NCBI GenBank assembly: GCA_009700405.1
Contig: WLMD01000044.1
Location: 1-11,410 of the forward strand
Source: Actinomycetota bacterium
Lineage (GTDB): Bacteria > Actinomycetota > Actinomycetes > Nanopelagicales > Nanopelagicaceae
Direction of reading: 5' to 3'
DNA: 11,410 nt
Both the position numbers and the translations under genes were made by a program. Below, one piece after another: positions 1 to 6,989 of this stretch (within the stretch, counting starts at the first letter, position 1; each line of letters opens with the position of its first letter). The notes below the pieces were generated by a model that was given only the letters and a program-made list of their open reading frames with translations, searched no databases and was not told where the DNA came from.

Positions 1-1
1 A

Positions 2-382
2 GTTGCTATCGCTCAAGGTTTGGTTGATAAAGGAGACGCAGAGGCAAGTTTGATTTATGGATCTACAAAGCGCGCCATAGGTAGATGGATTCGTCGTGAA
101 TGTATCAAGCAAGAATGGGCTGGTGCAGGCATTCCCCTTAATGCAGTGGGCCCGGGAATCGTAGAAACACCCATGGTTGCCGACATGATTGCAACCGCAG
201 AAGCTCGTGCGGCCATCGATGCGATGGTTCCTATGCCTTTAAACCATTACTTAAAGGCGCGACAAGTTGCTTATTTGTTGGTCTGGTTGGCTTCTGAAGA
301 AAACACCCACACAACCGGGCAAACGATTTACATCGATGGCGGATCTGATGCTGCATTGCGCGGAGACAATATCTGGGCGTAA
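2..382 (+). CDS. Short-chain dehydrogenase/reductase, C-terminal part (5' truncated by window edge)
   Basis: This frame is open from base 2, so the gene begins before the window; the TTG at 20 is internal and not a credible start. SDR enzymes are NAD(P)-dependent oxidoreductases with a Rossmann fold. Visible are the catalytic YxxxK motif (YGSTK, Tyr codon at 56-58, Lys at 68-70), the NAVGPGIVETPM segment that follows in SDRs (N..PG..TPM), and the C-terminal TGQTIYIDGGSDA block. The nucleotide-binding TGxxxGxG motif and catalytic Ser lie outside the window. The WAGAGIPLN stretch, the acidic sequence just before YxxxK and the tail after IDGG resemble the 3-alpha-hydroxysteroid dehydrogenase/carbonyl reductase subgroup more than FabG, but substrate cannot be assigned. 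An MFS exporter follows 100 bp downstream on the same strand; co-transcription is possible. Confidence 0.9.
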   Translation, partial: VAIAQGLVDKGDAEASLIYGSTKRAIGRWIRRECIKQEWAGAGIPLNAVGPGIVETPMVADMIATAEARAAIDAMVPMPLNHYLKARQVAYLLVWLASEENTHTTGQTIYIDGGSDAALRGDNIWA

Positions 383-482
383 ATGAATCCGTTTCCGCTT
401 GTAACTAGCTCGGATTGGCTCATGGAATCTACTAAGTAACATAGAATTTCACGCACTGCACTAATAAGCGAAGGCGTGGATT
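383..482 (+). other. Intergenic region between the SDR gene and the MFS exporter
   Basis: This 100-bp gap contains no convincing gene. AATCCG (386-391) and CGGATT (411-416) could pair, but the 19-nt loop and lack of a T-run make it a poor terminator. A -10-like TAGAAT lies at 442-447 without a good -35, so a weak promoter for the exporter is possible but unproven. Confidence 0.3.
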
Positions 483-1703
483 GTGAAGCTGACTGAAGTT
501 CTTAATCAGAGATATATGAAGAGGCTCTATGCCTCTCGCTTTATCTCCAACTTCGGTAACGGATTAGCGCCGATTGCCTTGGCGTTTGGAATCTTAAAAC
601 TCCCAGACGGCAATGCGACACAGCTTGGATTGGTGCTTGGTTCAAGCTCAGTGACTTTGCTCTTGATGTTTCCATTTGGTGGGGTAATCGCCGATAGATA
701 CGGACGCGCGCGATTGGTAGGCGCCTCTGACATAGTCGCGGGATCACTTTTTACCGTGCAGGCTATTTTGTTCTTTACTGGGAATGCCCCGATTCCTGTG
801 CTCATGATAATCAACGCCCTCTTTGGGATTACGTGGGGAATATGGTGGCCAGCATTTTCGGGGATTCTCCCAGCGCTACTTCCCGATGAATCATTGCAAC
901 GCGGAAATGCTTTTAACCAACTCTTCTCAAATGTTGCGATGGTCCTTGGTGCTGCAACTGGTGGCATCTTGGTTACCAATTTCGGAAGCGCATTCGCACT
1001 TCTCATTGATGCGTTCAGTTTTATCGTCGCAGGAGTTCTTGTCTTTTCCTTTCGCCACATGACACCTGCCATGGAGTCCGTCGAAAACACAATGCTTCAC
1101 GACATTAAAGCTGGCTGGAAAGTCTTCATTTCTTTTCACTGGATCGTTGCAATTGTCGCGGCTTTCTCATTCATTGTGATGGTTTGGGCTGGAGCAGAAA
1201 GCGTTCTGGGGCCAATGATTGCGCTAAAGAAATTCCATGGTGCAAGTTCATGGTCAATAGTTTTAACATGCGAATCAATTGGATTCATTGTGGGGTCCTT
1301 GGTTGCACTAAAAGTTCATCCAGAAAGACCAATGCTCTTTCTCATGTTGGCTACTTCTCCCCTAATTTTCTACGTCTCATCTATGGCATTTTCGCCCTCG
1401 ATTTGGATCATCGCCGGTGCCGCTTTCTTGTGCGGAATATCCGTAGACCTTTGGGGATCCATCTGGAACACAGCACTTCAACAACGCGTTCCTAGAGAAT
1501 CCTTGTCACGAGTATCTGCTTATGACGGAATGGGTTCAATGCTCTTTCGCCCAATTGGACTAGCAATAGCCGGTCCGCTCTCGCTATGGATTGGCGTTGA
1601 TAAAACTCTTTATTTCGGAGCAGGGCTTGTTGCAATAGCAATTGCGCTAACACTATTTGTGCCAGAAGTGCGTAATCTAAGGCGCTTTGAGGAAACCGTT
1701 TAA
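483..1703 (+). CDS. MFS exporter of the EntS-like MFS_3 family
   Basis: A 406-aa polytopic inner-membrane transporter of the major facilitator superfamily, expected to have 12 membrane helices and to use the proton gradient. The N-terminal pattern (RLYASRFISNFGNGLAPIAL, residues 14-33) is characteristic of the MFS_3/EntS-like exporters, known for siderophore, macrolide or drug efflux. MFS motif A between helices 2 and 3 is intact (GGVIADRYGRAR, about residues 66-77). Hydrophobic segments continue to the C-terminus, and length is normal (about 400-420 aa). The start is a GTG at 483; an AAGG-type ribosome site lies about 8-12 nt upstream. An alternative ATG at residue 12 would remove a short polar stretch only. 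Substrate is unknown. The gene converges on the LuxR regulator with 8 bp between stop codons, leaving no room for a separate terminator. Confidence 0.9.
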   Translation: MKLTEVLNQRYMKRLYASRFISNFGNGLAPIALAFGILKLPDGNATQLGLVLGSSSVTLLLMFPFGGVIADRYGRARLVGASDIVAGSLFTVQAILFFTGNAPIPVLMIINALFGITWGIWWPAFSGILPALLPDESLQRGNAFNQLFSNVAMVLGAATGGILVTNFGSAFALLIDAFSFIVAGVLVFSFRHMTPAMESVENTMLHDIKAGWKVFISFHWIVAIVAAFSFIVMVWAGAESVLGPMIALKKFHGASSWSIVLTCESIGFIVGSLVALKVHPERPMLFLMLATSPLIFYVSSMAFSPSIWIIAGAAFLCGISVDLWGSIWNTALQQRVPRESLSRVSAYDGMGSMLFRPIGLAIAGPLSLWIGVDKTLYFGAGLVAIAIALTLFVPEVRNLRRFEETV

Positions 1704-1711
1704 TTAATCTT

Positions 1712-4294
1712 TTAGATAAGGATGAGTTCTTTACCTTTTGATACCGCGGTATTTCTGCCATCCACTTGTAGTTTTCTGTAAACGCTCTTCAAATGAGTTT
1801 TCATGGTGTTGTGCGAAATATGAAGATTCTTCGAAATTTCAAAAATAGTTAGACCAGTCGCAAGGTTGCGCAAAATCTCGAGTTCTCGCTTGGTGAGTGG
1901 AGTCTCTATCTGCCCTGAGTTCTCTAGTGCTCGCTTGATTCGGATTCGTGCTTCAGCAGCTAAATCCTCAATATAAATCGTATGGGTTTCAGTTGCCAGC
2001 GATAATAGAAGGTTGAGGAACTGAGGGCTGCGAGAGAGGAAAATTTCTCGGTAGCCATTCTCCATACCTAGGGCAAGAGCTTTACGTAAATGCTCTAAAG
2101 CAATTGGTGGATTTTGAAGGCTAGATTCGCCAAGTGCAACTTCTGCCAAAATTTGAGATCTGACCGTTGGCATATTTAGTGAGGCTGAAAGTGCAAACTG
2201 TTTTTCTGCCTCGGCACCTTTACTCTGGATTATTCGTGCAAATGCAGATGTAGATGAAGGCGTTACTTCGACACGTGCCAATAATTCGTTCACACGAGTT
2301 ACATCATTCATGCTCATGCGGATCATGATTTCGTGGCGATCTATAATCTGAAATGCGTCCGCCCCAACATTTGCTTCAAGTAAAAGCGAGCGTGCCGTGC
2401 GCAAATCTGAAAGCCCTTCAGGTGTATTTTGCATTTGGTGTTTGATGTACGCGCGCTTGGCCAAAAGTGCTCCAACCCATGGCCACACTTGAAATGCAAT
2501 AGCAGCATTAAGTGGTTCTTGTAGTACAGAAATTGCCTCACTGGTTCTACCCTGTTCGCGCAACACCTCTGCCAATACGTAAGCTGCTTCATATGGACCA
2601 CAAATGCCATCTAGTTCGGGCATGAGATCCATTTCGAGGAGAGTCTTGTATCCTGCAATTTTGCAATTTCCTCTAGATAATTCGGCCAACAAACCAACAG
2701 GTCGCAATTGAAGATACGGAGTGAGTTTCTCTCTTCCGCTGAGAAGAGTGTTTTCTAAATGCGCCATCGCGAGAAGTTTTAGGTCATCTCCAAGCAAATA
2801 CGCTGCACCTCCTCCTAGCCTCAAGATAAATGATGCTTTTGTGGAGAAATTTGGGTCAGTGCTCACTCTTTCGCTAAGAAACTCTGAAGAGAAATCTGCA
2901 CACTTGCGGAGCTCGCCCGAGGCAAATAGCAATCGAGCTTTAAATAGCGCCATGTCATCAGTTACGTATTTAGATGACTCTAGGGATTCTGCGTAACGAT
3001 TCAACCTATCAGCTGCTAATCGGGTTGCGGTTAGATCTCCCGATATCAGATCGGCATATGCATCGAGCTGATGAATGGCGATAGGTCCAATTACATTTAC
3101 TTTAGCTCCGACGTGTTTCCATTTTCTCAAATAGTCGGATTTAGCAGTAAAAATCATTCGATTAATGTTTCCGGCAACAGTGAGTCTGAGCAATTCACTT
3201 TCTTCTGCAATTTCCAATAGCTCTAATGCGTCAAGGTCGTTGCCTTTCTTCAAAAGCGCCAAAGCGGATCGTCGAGCCAAATCTTGATATTCCTCGGGGT
3301 TTAATTTTAATCTTTCAACAAGTGCTTCTCGAATCATCGGATTAATTACAAAAGATCTGGAGTCCGCACCCAAGTAAGAGACATACTGACCTTGTTCGAC
3401 CATGCGAATGAGTACATTAATAACCATGGGAAAATCAGAAATTTCCTTGATTATTTCCTCATCTATTTCAGGAAGTAGACAAAATTCAGAAAGAATTGTG
3501 CGATAGCTTTCAGATAAGTAGGCAACTGCATGATCGATAAGTAAATTGTGCGACGTTAAGATTGATCCTTGAGCAAACCCCGAGCCATTGACGACTCCGA
3601 ATTTTCCTGACGTTGAAACAATATAAACACCTAATGGCCAACCGTTGATTTCGGCAAGCTTTCTTTTAATCTCTAGATTCTCTTTATCAAGACCTTTGCC
3701 AGATATAAAGGCATCGATTTCGCTTTCAGTAAATCTAAGGTCATTTGGTCCCCACAAGGTTAAAAACTCAGTAGGCCCAGAAGGAGATGGTGCAGTCGTT
3801 GGCGGGGTTGGTCGCAATGCGAGGATACGCATATTCCTTGGAGCATTTTCGTAAAGGGCAGTGAGAATAGAGTTGTGTTCGGGTGTGAGGACATGCGCCT
3901 CATCTAGGATTAAGTTGTACGTTAAATCAATCTTGGACAACTCATTGCATCCCAGTCGGACTATTTCTTGAGGAGTCCAATTGCTGAGATTCTCATCTGT
4001 AAGTTGTGACATGTAGTTTGGAATTATGTTTCTAAATGATTCAATAATATTGAACACTGAATCCAAAACACTGTCATTGGCGGAGGCCGTATACCAAGCT
4101 GTAGTTTCTGGATGCTGGGCTGCCCATTGAGCGGCGAGGGAACTTTTGCCATAACCAGATGGTGCAATTACGTAGGTAATTTGCGGAGCCGGTTTATTAA
4201 GCTCTTGGAGCAAGTCTGATCGAACAATAAAACTCTCATTGACGTGGGGTGGGGCAATCCGAGCCAATGAGATTCCCGGTAGGTATTCCCCCAT
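1712..4294 (-). CDS. Large ATP-binding LuxR-type (MalT/LAL-like) transcriptional regulator
   Basis: An 860-aa cytoplasmic regulator of the LAL (MalT-like) class: N-terminal STAND-type ATPase, long helical repeat middle, C-terminal DNA-binding domain. Walker A is APSGYGKS (residues 44-51, Ala replacing the usual first Gly) and Walker B is LILDEAH (about 128-134, D131/E132). Residues roughly 350-790 are helical and TPR-like by sequence texture, the usual ligand-sensing region. Residues about 800-860 form a LuxR helix-turn-helix (LTKRELEILRNLATGLT, EISKNLHISHNTMKTHLKSV). In known relatives ATP plus an inducer drives multimerisation and activation. The ATG at 4294 is supported by a purine-rich AGGGGGG about 6 nt upstream. 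The inducer is unknown. Adjacent genes are two MFS transporters, so transporter control is a reasonable inference, and the motif-rich upstream region may also be autoregulatory. Confidence 0.93.
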   Translation of the reverse strand: MGEYLPGISLARIAPPHVNESFIVRSDLLQELNKPAPQITYVIAPSGYGKSSLAAQWAAQHPETTAWYTASANDSVLDSVFNIIESFRNIIPNYMSQLTDENLSNWTPQEIVRLGCNELSKIDLTYNLILDEAHVLTPEHNSILTALYENAPRNMRILALRPTPPTTAPSPSGPTEFLTLWGPNDLRFTESEIDAFISGKGLDKENLEIKRKLAEINGWPLGVYIVSTSGKFGVVNGSGFAQGSILTSHNLLIDHAVAYLSESYRTILSEFCLLPEIDEEIIKEISDFPMVINVLIRMVEQGQYVSYLGADSRSFVINPMIREALVERLKLNPEEYQDLARRSALALLKKGNDLDALELLEIAEESELLRLTVAGNINRMIFTAKSDYLRKWKHVGAKVNVIGPIAIHQLDAYADLISGDLTATRLAADRLNRYAESLESSKYVTDDMALFKARLLFASGELRKCADFSSEFLSERVSTDPNFSTKASFILRLGGGAAYLLGDDLKLLAMAHLENTLLSGREKLTPYLQLRPVGLLAELSRGNCKIAGYKTLLEMDLMPELDGICGPYEAAYVLAEVLREQGRTSEAISVLQEPLNAAIAFQVWPWVGALLAKRAYIKHQMQNTPEGLSDLRTARSLLLEANVGADAFQIIDRHEIMIRMSMNDVTRVNELLARVEVTPSSTSAFARIIQSKGAEAEKQFALSASLNMPTVRSQILAEVALGESSLQNPPIALEHLRKALALGMENGYREIFLSRSPQFLNLLLSLATETHTIYIEDLAAEARIRIKRALENSGQIETPLTKRELEILRNLATGLTIFEISKNLHISHNTMKTHLKSVYRKLQVDGRNTAVSKGKELILI

Positions 4295-4300
4295 TTTTGC

Positions 4301-4307
4301 CCCCCTA
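4301..4307 (-). promoter_or_regulatory. Ribosome binding site of the LuxR-type regulator
   Basis: Read on the - strand the sequence before the start is TTTAGGGGGGCAAAAATG. The AGGGGGG run ends 6 nt before the ATG, a good anti-SD position. It fixes the start at 4294. This contrasts with the flanking - strand genes, which lack an SD. Confidence 0.5.
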
Positions 4308-4413
4308 AATCGCCCCTAGTGTCTGTGACTGAATGTGAGTCTAGGGATGCCTAACCCTAAAAGGGAAGTTTTGGGGTGAGAGATTTGAGATATCACCCAA
4401 AGTACTCACCCTA
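4303..4413. promoter_or_regulatory. Candidate operator cluster upstream of the LuxR-type regulator
   Basis: The 151-bp gap 4295-4445 has no gene but carries five copies of CCCTA or its complement TAGGG (4303-4307, 4314-4318, 4342-4346, 4355-4359, 4409-4413). Two of these form a small inverted pair, TAGGG...CCCTA (4342-4359). CCCTAAAAGGG (4355-4365) is another short inverted repeat. A second family is GGGTGAG (4374-4380) with CTCACCC (4405-4411), plus TCACCC again at 4393-4398. Such repeat-dense leaders before a regulator are typical of multi-site operators. No binding protein can be named from sequence. A weak -10-like TAGACT lies on the - strand at 4343-4338. Confidence 0.4.
4370..4401. repeat. 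Imperfect inverted repeat TTTGGG(G)TGA / TCACCCAAA
   Basis: The left arm (4370-4379) and right arm (4393-4401) are complementary over 9 bp with one bulged G and a 13-nt spacer. No T-run follows on either strand, so an operator is more likely than an intrinsic terminator. It sits 76 bp upstream of the LuxR regulator start and about 45 bp beyond the stop of the CynX-like gene. Confidence 0.4.
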
Positions 4414-4445
4414 AGGGCGCCTATGTGAGCGTTGCATCGAGCGGC

Positions 4446-5594
4446 TTACCGAGCAGCTTTAAGTCCCACTAAGCATTGAAGCAGGGTAAGGACCACGAGG
4501 AGATTTAGCGCAATTGTCCATGTACCGGCTGCTGCGTAAATAAAGCCAATGCCCACTGGCACGCAAGCCGCCATCGCATATCCAATTCCCTGAGACATCG
4601 CCGAAAGGGGTCCAGTTAACTCCGGCCGCGGAGCCTGCATCGCAATCAAAACGAGTGCAACGGGAAGTGAAGCATGGCCCACTCCCATAAGAATTAATGA
4701 TGGAATCAGCAAAGTTGCCGAGGCGAAGTTAACACCCAAGAAGCCGAGTATCGCCGGTAGCGAAGTCGCTATTACTGCAACCTTTTGATTACTTGTACGG
4801 CCGATAGTCAATGGGAGTACAAGGGTAAATATAAAACCAGAGAAAGTTGTGATCCCAAGTAGGGCCCCAGCTCTTGCGGCAGAAAACCCTCTATCCATCA
4901 ATATTTGCGGCAACCATGCAATTGTCGAATAAAAAGTGCACGACTGAATTCCAAAATAAATAGTTACAGTCCAACTTTTCCTATTTTTTAATAATTCTTT
5001 CCACGGTGTGGGCTCAACAACTGCGGCAGATTTTTGCTTTCCGAGGTGAAGTGAAAACCAAAGCGCTAAAGCGGCAATTGGAAAAACTACCCAAGCAGTA
5101 ACGCCCCATCGCCAATCATTTGAGAATTGCGTAGAGAGCGCAACCGAAAGTCCTGCGGCACATGAGGAAACGATTGCCAAGACAGAAGTGAAGAGTGGTA
5201 AAACCGTGGTGATTTTTGTTGGAAAGTCTCTGCGGATAATTGGTGGAGTCATGACGTTCAATATCGCCGTTGCAATTCCAATACCGAAAGTTCCGAGTAT
5301 GAGAGCCAAAGAGCCACCCATAACTCTGATGATTGCTGAAACGGAAAGCATGGCAAGAGCTATCAATACAAAGTTATTGGCGCTTATTCTCCTGCTGAAA
5401 CCAAAATATGGAATCGGTGCAGCGAAAGCAAAGCAGATCAAAATGATTGTGGTGAGGAATCCAAATTGCCCCACCGAAAATCCAAATTGGTTTCGTATCG
5501 CAGTGATTTGTGGTGAAAAACTAGTTATGAGAGGGCGCGAGCTGCCAGCAATCAGCAATATGGCAATTAGCTCTTTTTTGCCGACAGTTTTCAT
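4446..5594 (-). CDS. MFS transporter of the CynX/NimT family
   Basis: A 382-aa polytopic membrane protein with many hydrophobic segments, of normal length for this family (about 380-410 aa). The first helix region with SSRPLITSFSPQITAIRNQFG (residues 18-38, shown in part) matches the R-P-x-x-T-S-x-x-P pattern of CynX (cyanate) and NimT (2-nitroimidazole) transporters. The later GFSAARAGALLG and the GLSAMSQGIGY-like region near the C-terminus (PLSAMSQGIGYAMAA) are also family-like. Substrate cannot be deduced; there is no cyanase or carbonic anhydrase nearby, so cyanate is not supported. The ATG at 5594 has no Shine-Dalgarno, but a TAGACT hexamer ends 6 nt before it, suggesting a leaderless transcript. 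It lies 70 bp after the amino-acid dehydrogenase on the same strand, across an inverted repeat that may separate or regulate the two. Confidence 0.88.
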   Translation of the reverse strand: MKTVGKKELIAILLIAGSSRPLITSFSPQITAIRNQFGFSVGQFGFLTTIILICFAFAAPIPYFGFSRRISANNFVLIALAMLSVSAIIRVMGGSLALILGTFGIGIATAILNVMTPPIIRRDFPTKITTVLPLFTSVLAIVSSCAAGLSVALSTQFSNDWRWGVTAWVVFPIAALALWFSLHLGKQKSAAVVEPTPWKELLKNRKSWTVTIYFGIQSCTFYSTIAWLPQILMDRGFSAARAGALLGITTFSGFIFTLVLPLTIGRTSNQKVAVIATSLPAILGFLGVNFASATLLIPSLILMGVGHASLPVALVLIAMQAPRPELTGPLSAMSQGIGYAMAACVPVGIGFIYAAAGTWTIALNLLVVLTLLQCLVGLKAAR

Positions 5595-5600
5595 AGGCGC

Positions 5601-5606
5601 AGTCTA
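5601..5606 (-). promoter_or_regulatory. -10 hexamer (TAGACT) of a likely leaderless promoter for the CynX/NimT-type transporter
   Basis: On the - strand TAGACT is followed by six bases (GCGCCT) and then the ATG at 5594. It fits TANNNT, and the spacing would put the transcription start at the A of ATG. No clear -35 or SD is visible. Confidence 0.4.
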
Positions 5607-5629
5607 TGTTGGAGATGACTCACAAAATC

Positions 5630-5655
5630 TTCCGCGGAAAATCTATATTTTCCGC
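5630..5655. repeat. Perfect inverted repeat plus overlapping palindrome (hairpin or operator)
   Basis: GCGGAAAAT (5634-5642) and ATTTTCCGC (5647-5655) are perfect 9-bp inverted arms around a 4-nt spacer. The left arm overlaps a perfect 10-bp palindrome, TTCCGCGGAA (5630-5639), giving three TTCCGC half-sites in 26 bp. It starts 9 bp after the dehydrogenase stop codon and lies just upstream of the transporter's candidate -10. No T-run follows on the - strand (GGAAGATTTTG), so as a terminator it would be weak; an operator for the transporter fits at least as well. Confidence 0.55.
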
Positions 5656-5664
5656 TCATTGACT

Positions 5665-6906
5665 TTATGGATAGAGTCCACGTAAACGATGGGCCTCAGC
5701 AACACGACTCACGCCGAGCATCAAGGCAGCTTCACGCCAGGTTATGTTCTTGCTAGCCGCAGTTGTGGAAACTTCAACAATTGCCTTCATAAGGATGCTG
5801 TTGAGGTTGTCCTTAACTTCATCTGCGCTCCAGAAATAGTTCTGTTTATCCTGGACCCATTCGAAATAGGAAACAATTACGCCGCCAGAGTTAGCCAAGA
5901 TGTCCGGAACTACCAATATGCCGTTGCTGGCAAGGATGGCGTCTCCAGCTGGTGTTGTTGGAGCGTTGGCGCCTTCAACCACTATCTTGGCTTTGATCCC
6001 AGGCGCAGTTACAGCAGTAATCGAATCTGCAAGCGCAGCAGGGATTAAGACATCAACATCTAAATGCAATATCTCTTCGTTGGTCATGGACTCTGTACCT
6101 GGAGCACCAACAACTGTTCCAGAGACTTTGGAGTACTCAAAGAGTTCAGAGATATTCTTAAATCCGGTGACGCCGCCTTCGACATCGCTTACAGCGACAA
6201 TCTTCAGCCCCATACCTTCGAGTGCGATCGCGGTCCAATAACCTACTTTTCCAAAACCTTGAATTGCCACAGTAGCGCCTTGAGGATTGATTCCCTTTGC
6301 CTTCAACGCTTCAATCGTGGAAAGTGCAACACCATCACCAGTTGCAGTGGTGCGTCCTAGCGAACCACCAAGAACAATTGGCTTACCGGTCACAACACCT
6401 GGAACAGAGAATCCCGCGTTAACAGAATATGTATCCATCATCCATGCCATGTTGCGCTCATCAGTTCCGACATCAGGTGCAGGAATATCGCGCTCTGGTC
6501 CAATGATGGGCAAAATCTCTGAGGTGTAACGACGAGTTAGTCGCTCGTTTTCTGCAAGTGAAAGCGTATGGGCGTTTACTGCAACGCCACCTTTTGCTCC
6601 GCCATATGGAAGATGCGTAAGTGCGCACTTCCATGTCATCAACATAGCTAACGCAACAGTTTCATCCAGATCTATGTCTTGATGAAAGCGAACTCCACCT
6701 TTTGATGGTCCGCGAGTGGTTGAGTACTGGACTCGGTACCCCTTATACATTTCAACTTTTCCGTCATCTCGACGCAGAGGTACGGCTACTTCTAAAATTC
6801 GCCGCGGTGTTGAAAGGGTATTCCAGTCATTTTCTGAAAGTTCTAGTTGATCTACTGCTCGGCGTAATTGAGCCAAGGCAGTCTTAATTGGTGACTCCGT
6901 TGTCAT
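5665..6906 (-). CDS. gdhA: Glu/Leu/Phe/Val dehydrogenase, most like glutamate dehydrogenase
   Basis: A 413-aa cytoplasmic enzyme of normal length for the short hexameric class. It catalyses reversible NAD(P)-dependent oxidative deamination of an amino acid, probably glutamate to 2-oxoglutarate and ammonium, linking carbon and nitrogen metabolism. The catalytic segment LPYGGAKGG (99-107, catalytic K105) is intact, as are substrate-site lysines K69 (GPSKGG) and K93 (TWKCAL), the PAPDVGT loop (catalytic D145) and the Rossmann glycine loop GFGKVG (217-222). In place of the usual [DNST]-[PL] ending of the family signature it has N-A, a minor deviation. Coenzyme preference is not clear from the sequence. 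Residues needed to separate glutamate from leucine or valine dehydrogenase were not modelled, so the symbol is provisional. The ATG at 6906 lacks an SD at normal distance and has a -10-like TACTGT 6 nt upstream, pointing to leaderless expression. Confidence 0.93.
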   Translation of the reverse strand: MTTESPIKTALAQLRRAVDQLELSENDWNTLSTPRRILEVAVPLRRDDGKVEMYKGYRVQYSTTRGPSKGGVRFHQDIDLDETVALAMLMTWKCALTHLPYGGAKGGVAVNAHTLSLAENERLTRRYTSEILPIIGPERDIPAPDVGTDERNMAWMMDTYSVNAGFSVPGVVTGKPIVLGGSLGRTTATGDGVALSTIEALKAKGINPQGATVAIQGFGKVGYWTAIALEGMGLKIVAVSDVEGGVTGFKNISELFEYSKVSGTVVGAPGTESMTNEEILHLDVDVLIPAALADSITAVTAPGIKAKIVVEGANAPTTPAGDAILASNGILVVPDILANSGGVIVSYFEWVQDKQNYFWSADEVKDNLNSILMKAIVEVSTTAASKNITWREAALMLGVSRVAEAHRLRGLYP

Positions 6907-6911
6907 GCTTT

Positions 6912-6918
6912 TACAGTA
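6912..6918. promoter_or_regulatory. Symmetric TACAGTA element: overlapping -10 hexamers on both strands
   Basis: TACAGT on the + strand (6912-6917) and TACTGT on the - strand (6918-6913) share five base pairs and both fit TANNNT. The element lies between the divergent dehydrogenase and acetyltransferase genes, where a bidirectional promoter is plausible. The + strand hexamer lacks a good -35. Confidence 0.35.
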
Positions 6919-6941
6919 GTCCTGTTATGAAGGAAAGTAAA
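6913..6941 (-). promoter_or_regulatory. Candidate leaderless promoter of the glutamate-type dehydrogenase
   Basis: On the - strand a -35-like TTTACT (6941-6936; TTGACA 4/6) is followed by a 17-bp spacer and a -10-like TACTGT (6918-6913). Six bases later comes the ATG at 6906. The nearest purine-rich AGGA is about 14 nt before the start, too far for a normal SD. Confidence 0.45.
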
Positions 6942-6989
6942 AAAACCTCACTAGATTCGCTTTTCTTTGAGAGACTTCACTCACTATGA
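6927..6989 (+). CDS. Possible 20-codon leader ORF overlapping the acetyltransferase start
   Basis: An ATG at 6927 opens 20 codons (MKESKKTSLDSLFFERLHSL) ending at a TGA that overlaps the acetyltransferase ATG as ATGA (6986-6989). This is the arrangement used for translational coupling, and the larger gene has only a weak SD of its own. The ATG is 9 nt after the + strand TACAGT hexamer, so its leader would be very short. There are no runs of one amino acid that would suggest attenuation. It may be chance. Confidence 0.2.
   Translation: MKESKKTSLDSLFFERLHSL

Noticed and set aside
527..1090. 187-codon open frame on the - strand inside the MFS exporter
   Set aside because: It is fully antisense to a well-supported transporter, and its translation lacks any family motif. 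It is a codon-usage shadow.
1741..1752. Perfect 12-bp palindrome ATACCGCGGTAT
   Set aside because: It lies within the regulator's C-terminal coding sequence, would leave only a 4-bp stem around CGCG, and has no strong T-run, so it is not a credible terminator for the exporter; chance is likely.
4400..4432. CTCAC...GTGAG stem around GGGCGCC as a terminator for the CynX/NimT gene
   Set aside because: Only a 5-bp outer stem with poor internal pairing, and no T-run on the - strand.
4446..5594. Assignment as a cyanate transporter (cynX)
   Set aside because: Family resemblance only; there is no cyanase, carbonic anhydrase or CynR nearby, so substrate is left open.
5188..5685. 165-codon open frame on the + strand over the CynX/NimT gene and the following gap
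   Set aside because: Most of it is antisense to a recognisable transporter, the protein has no recognisable motif, and its end runs through the inverted repeat into the dehydrogenase 3' end.
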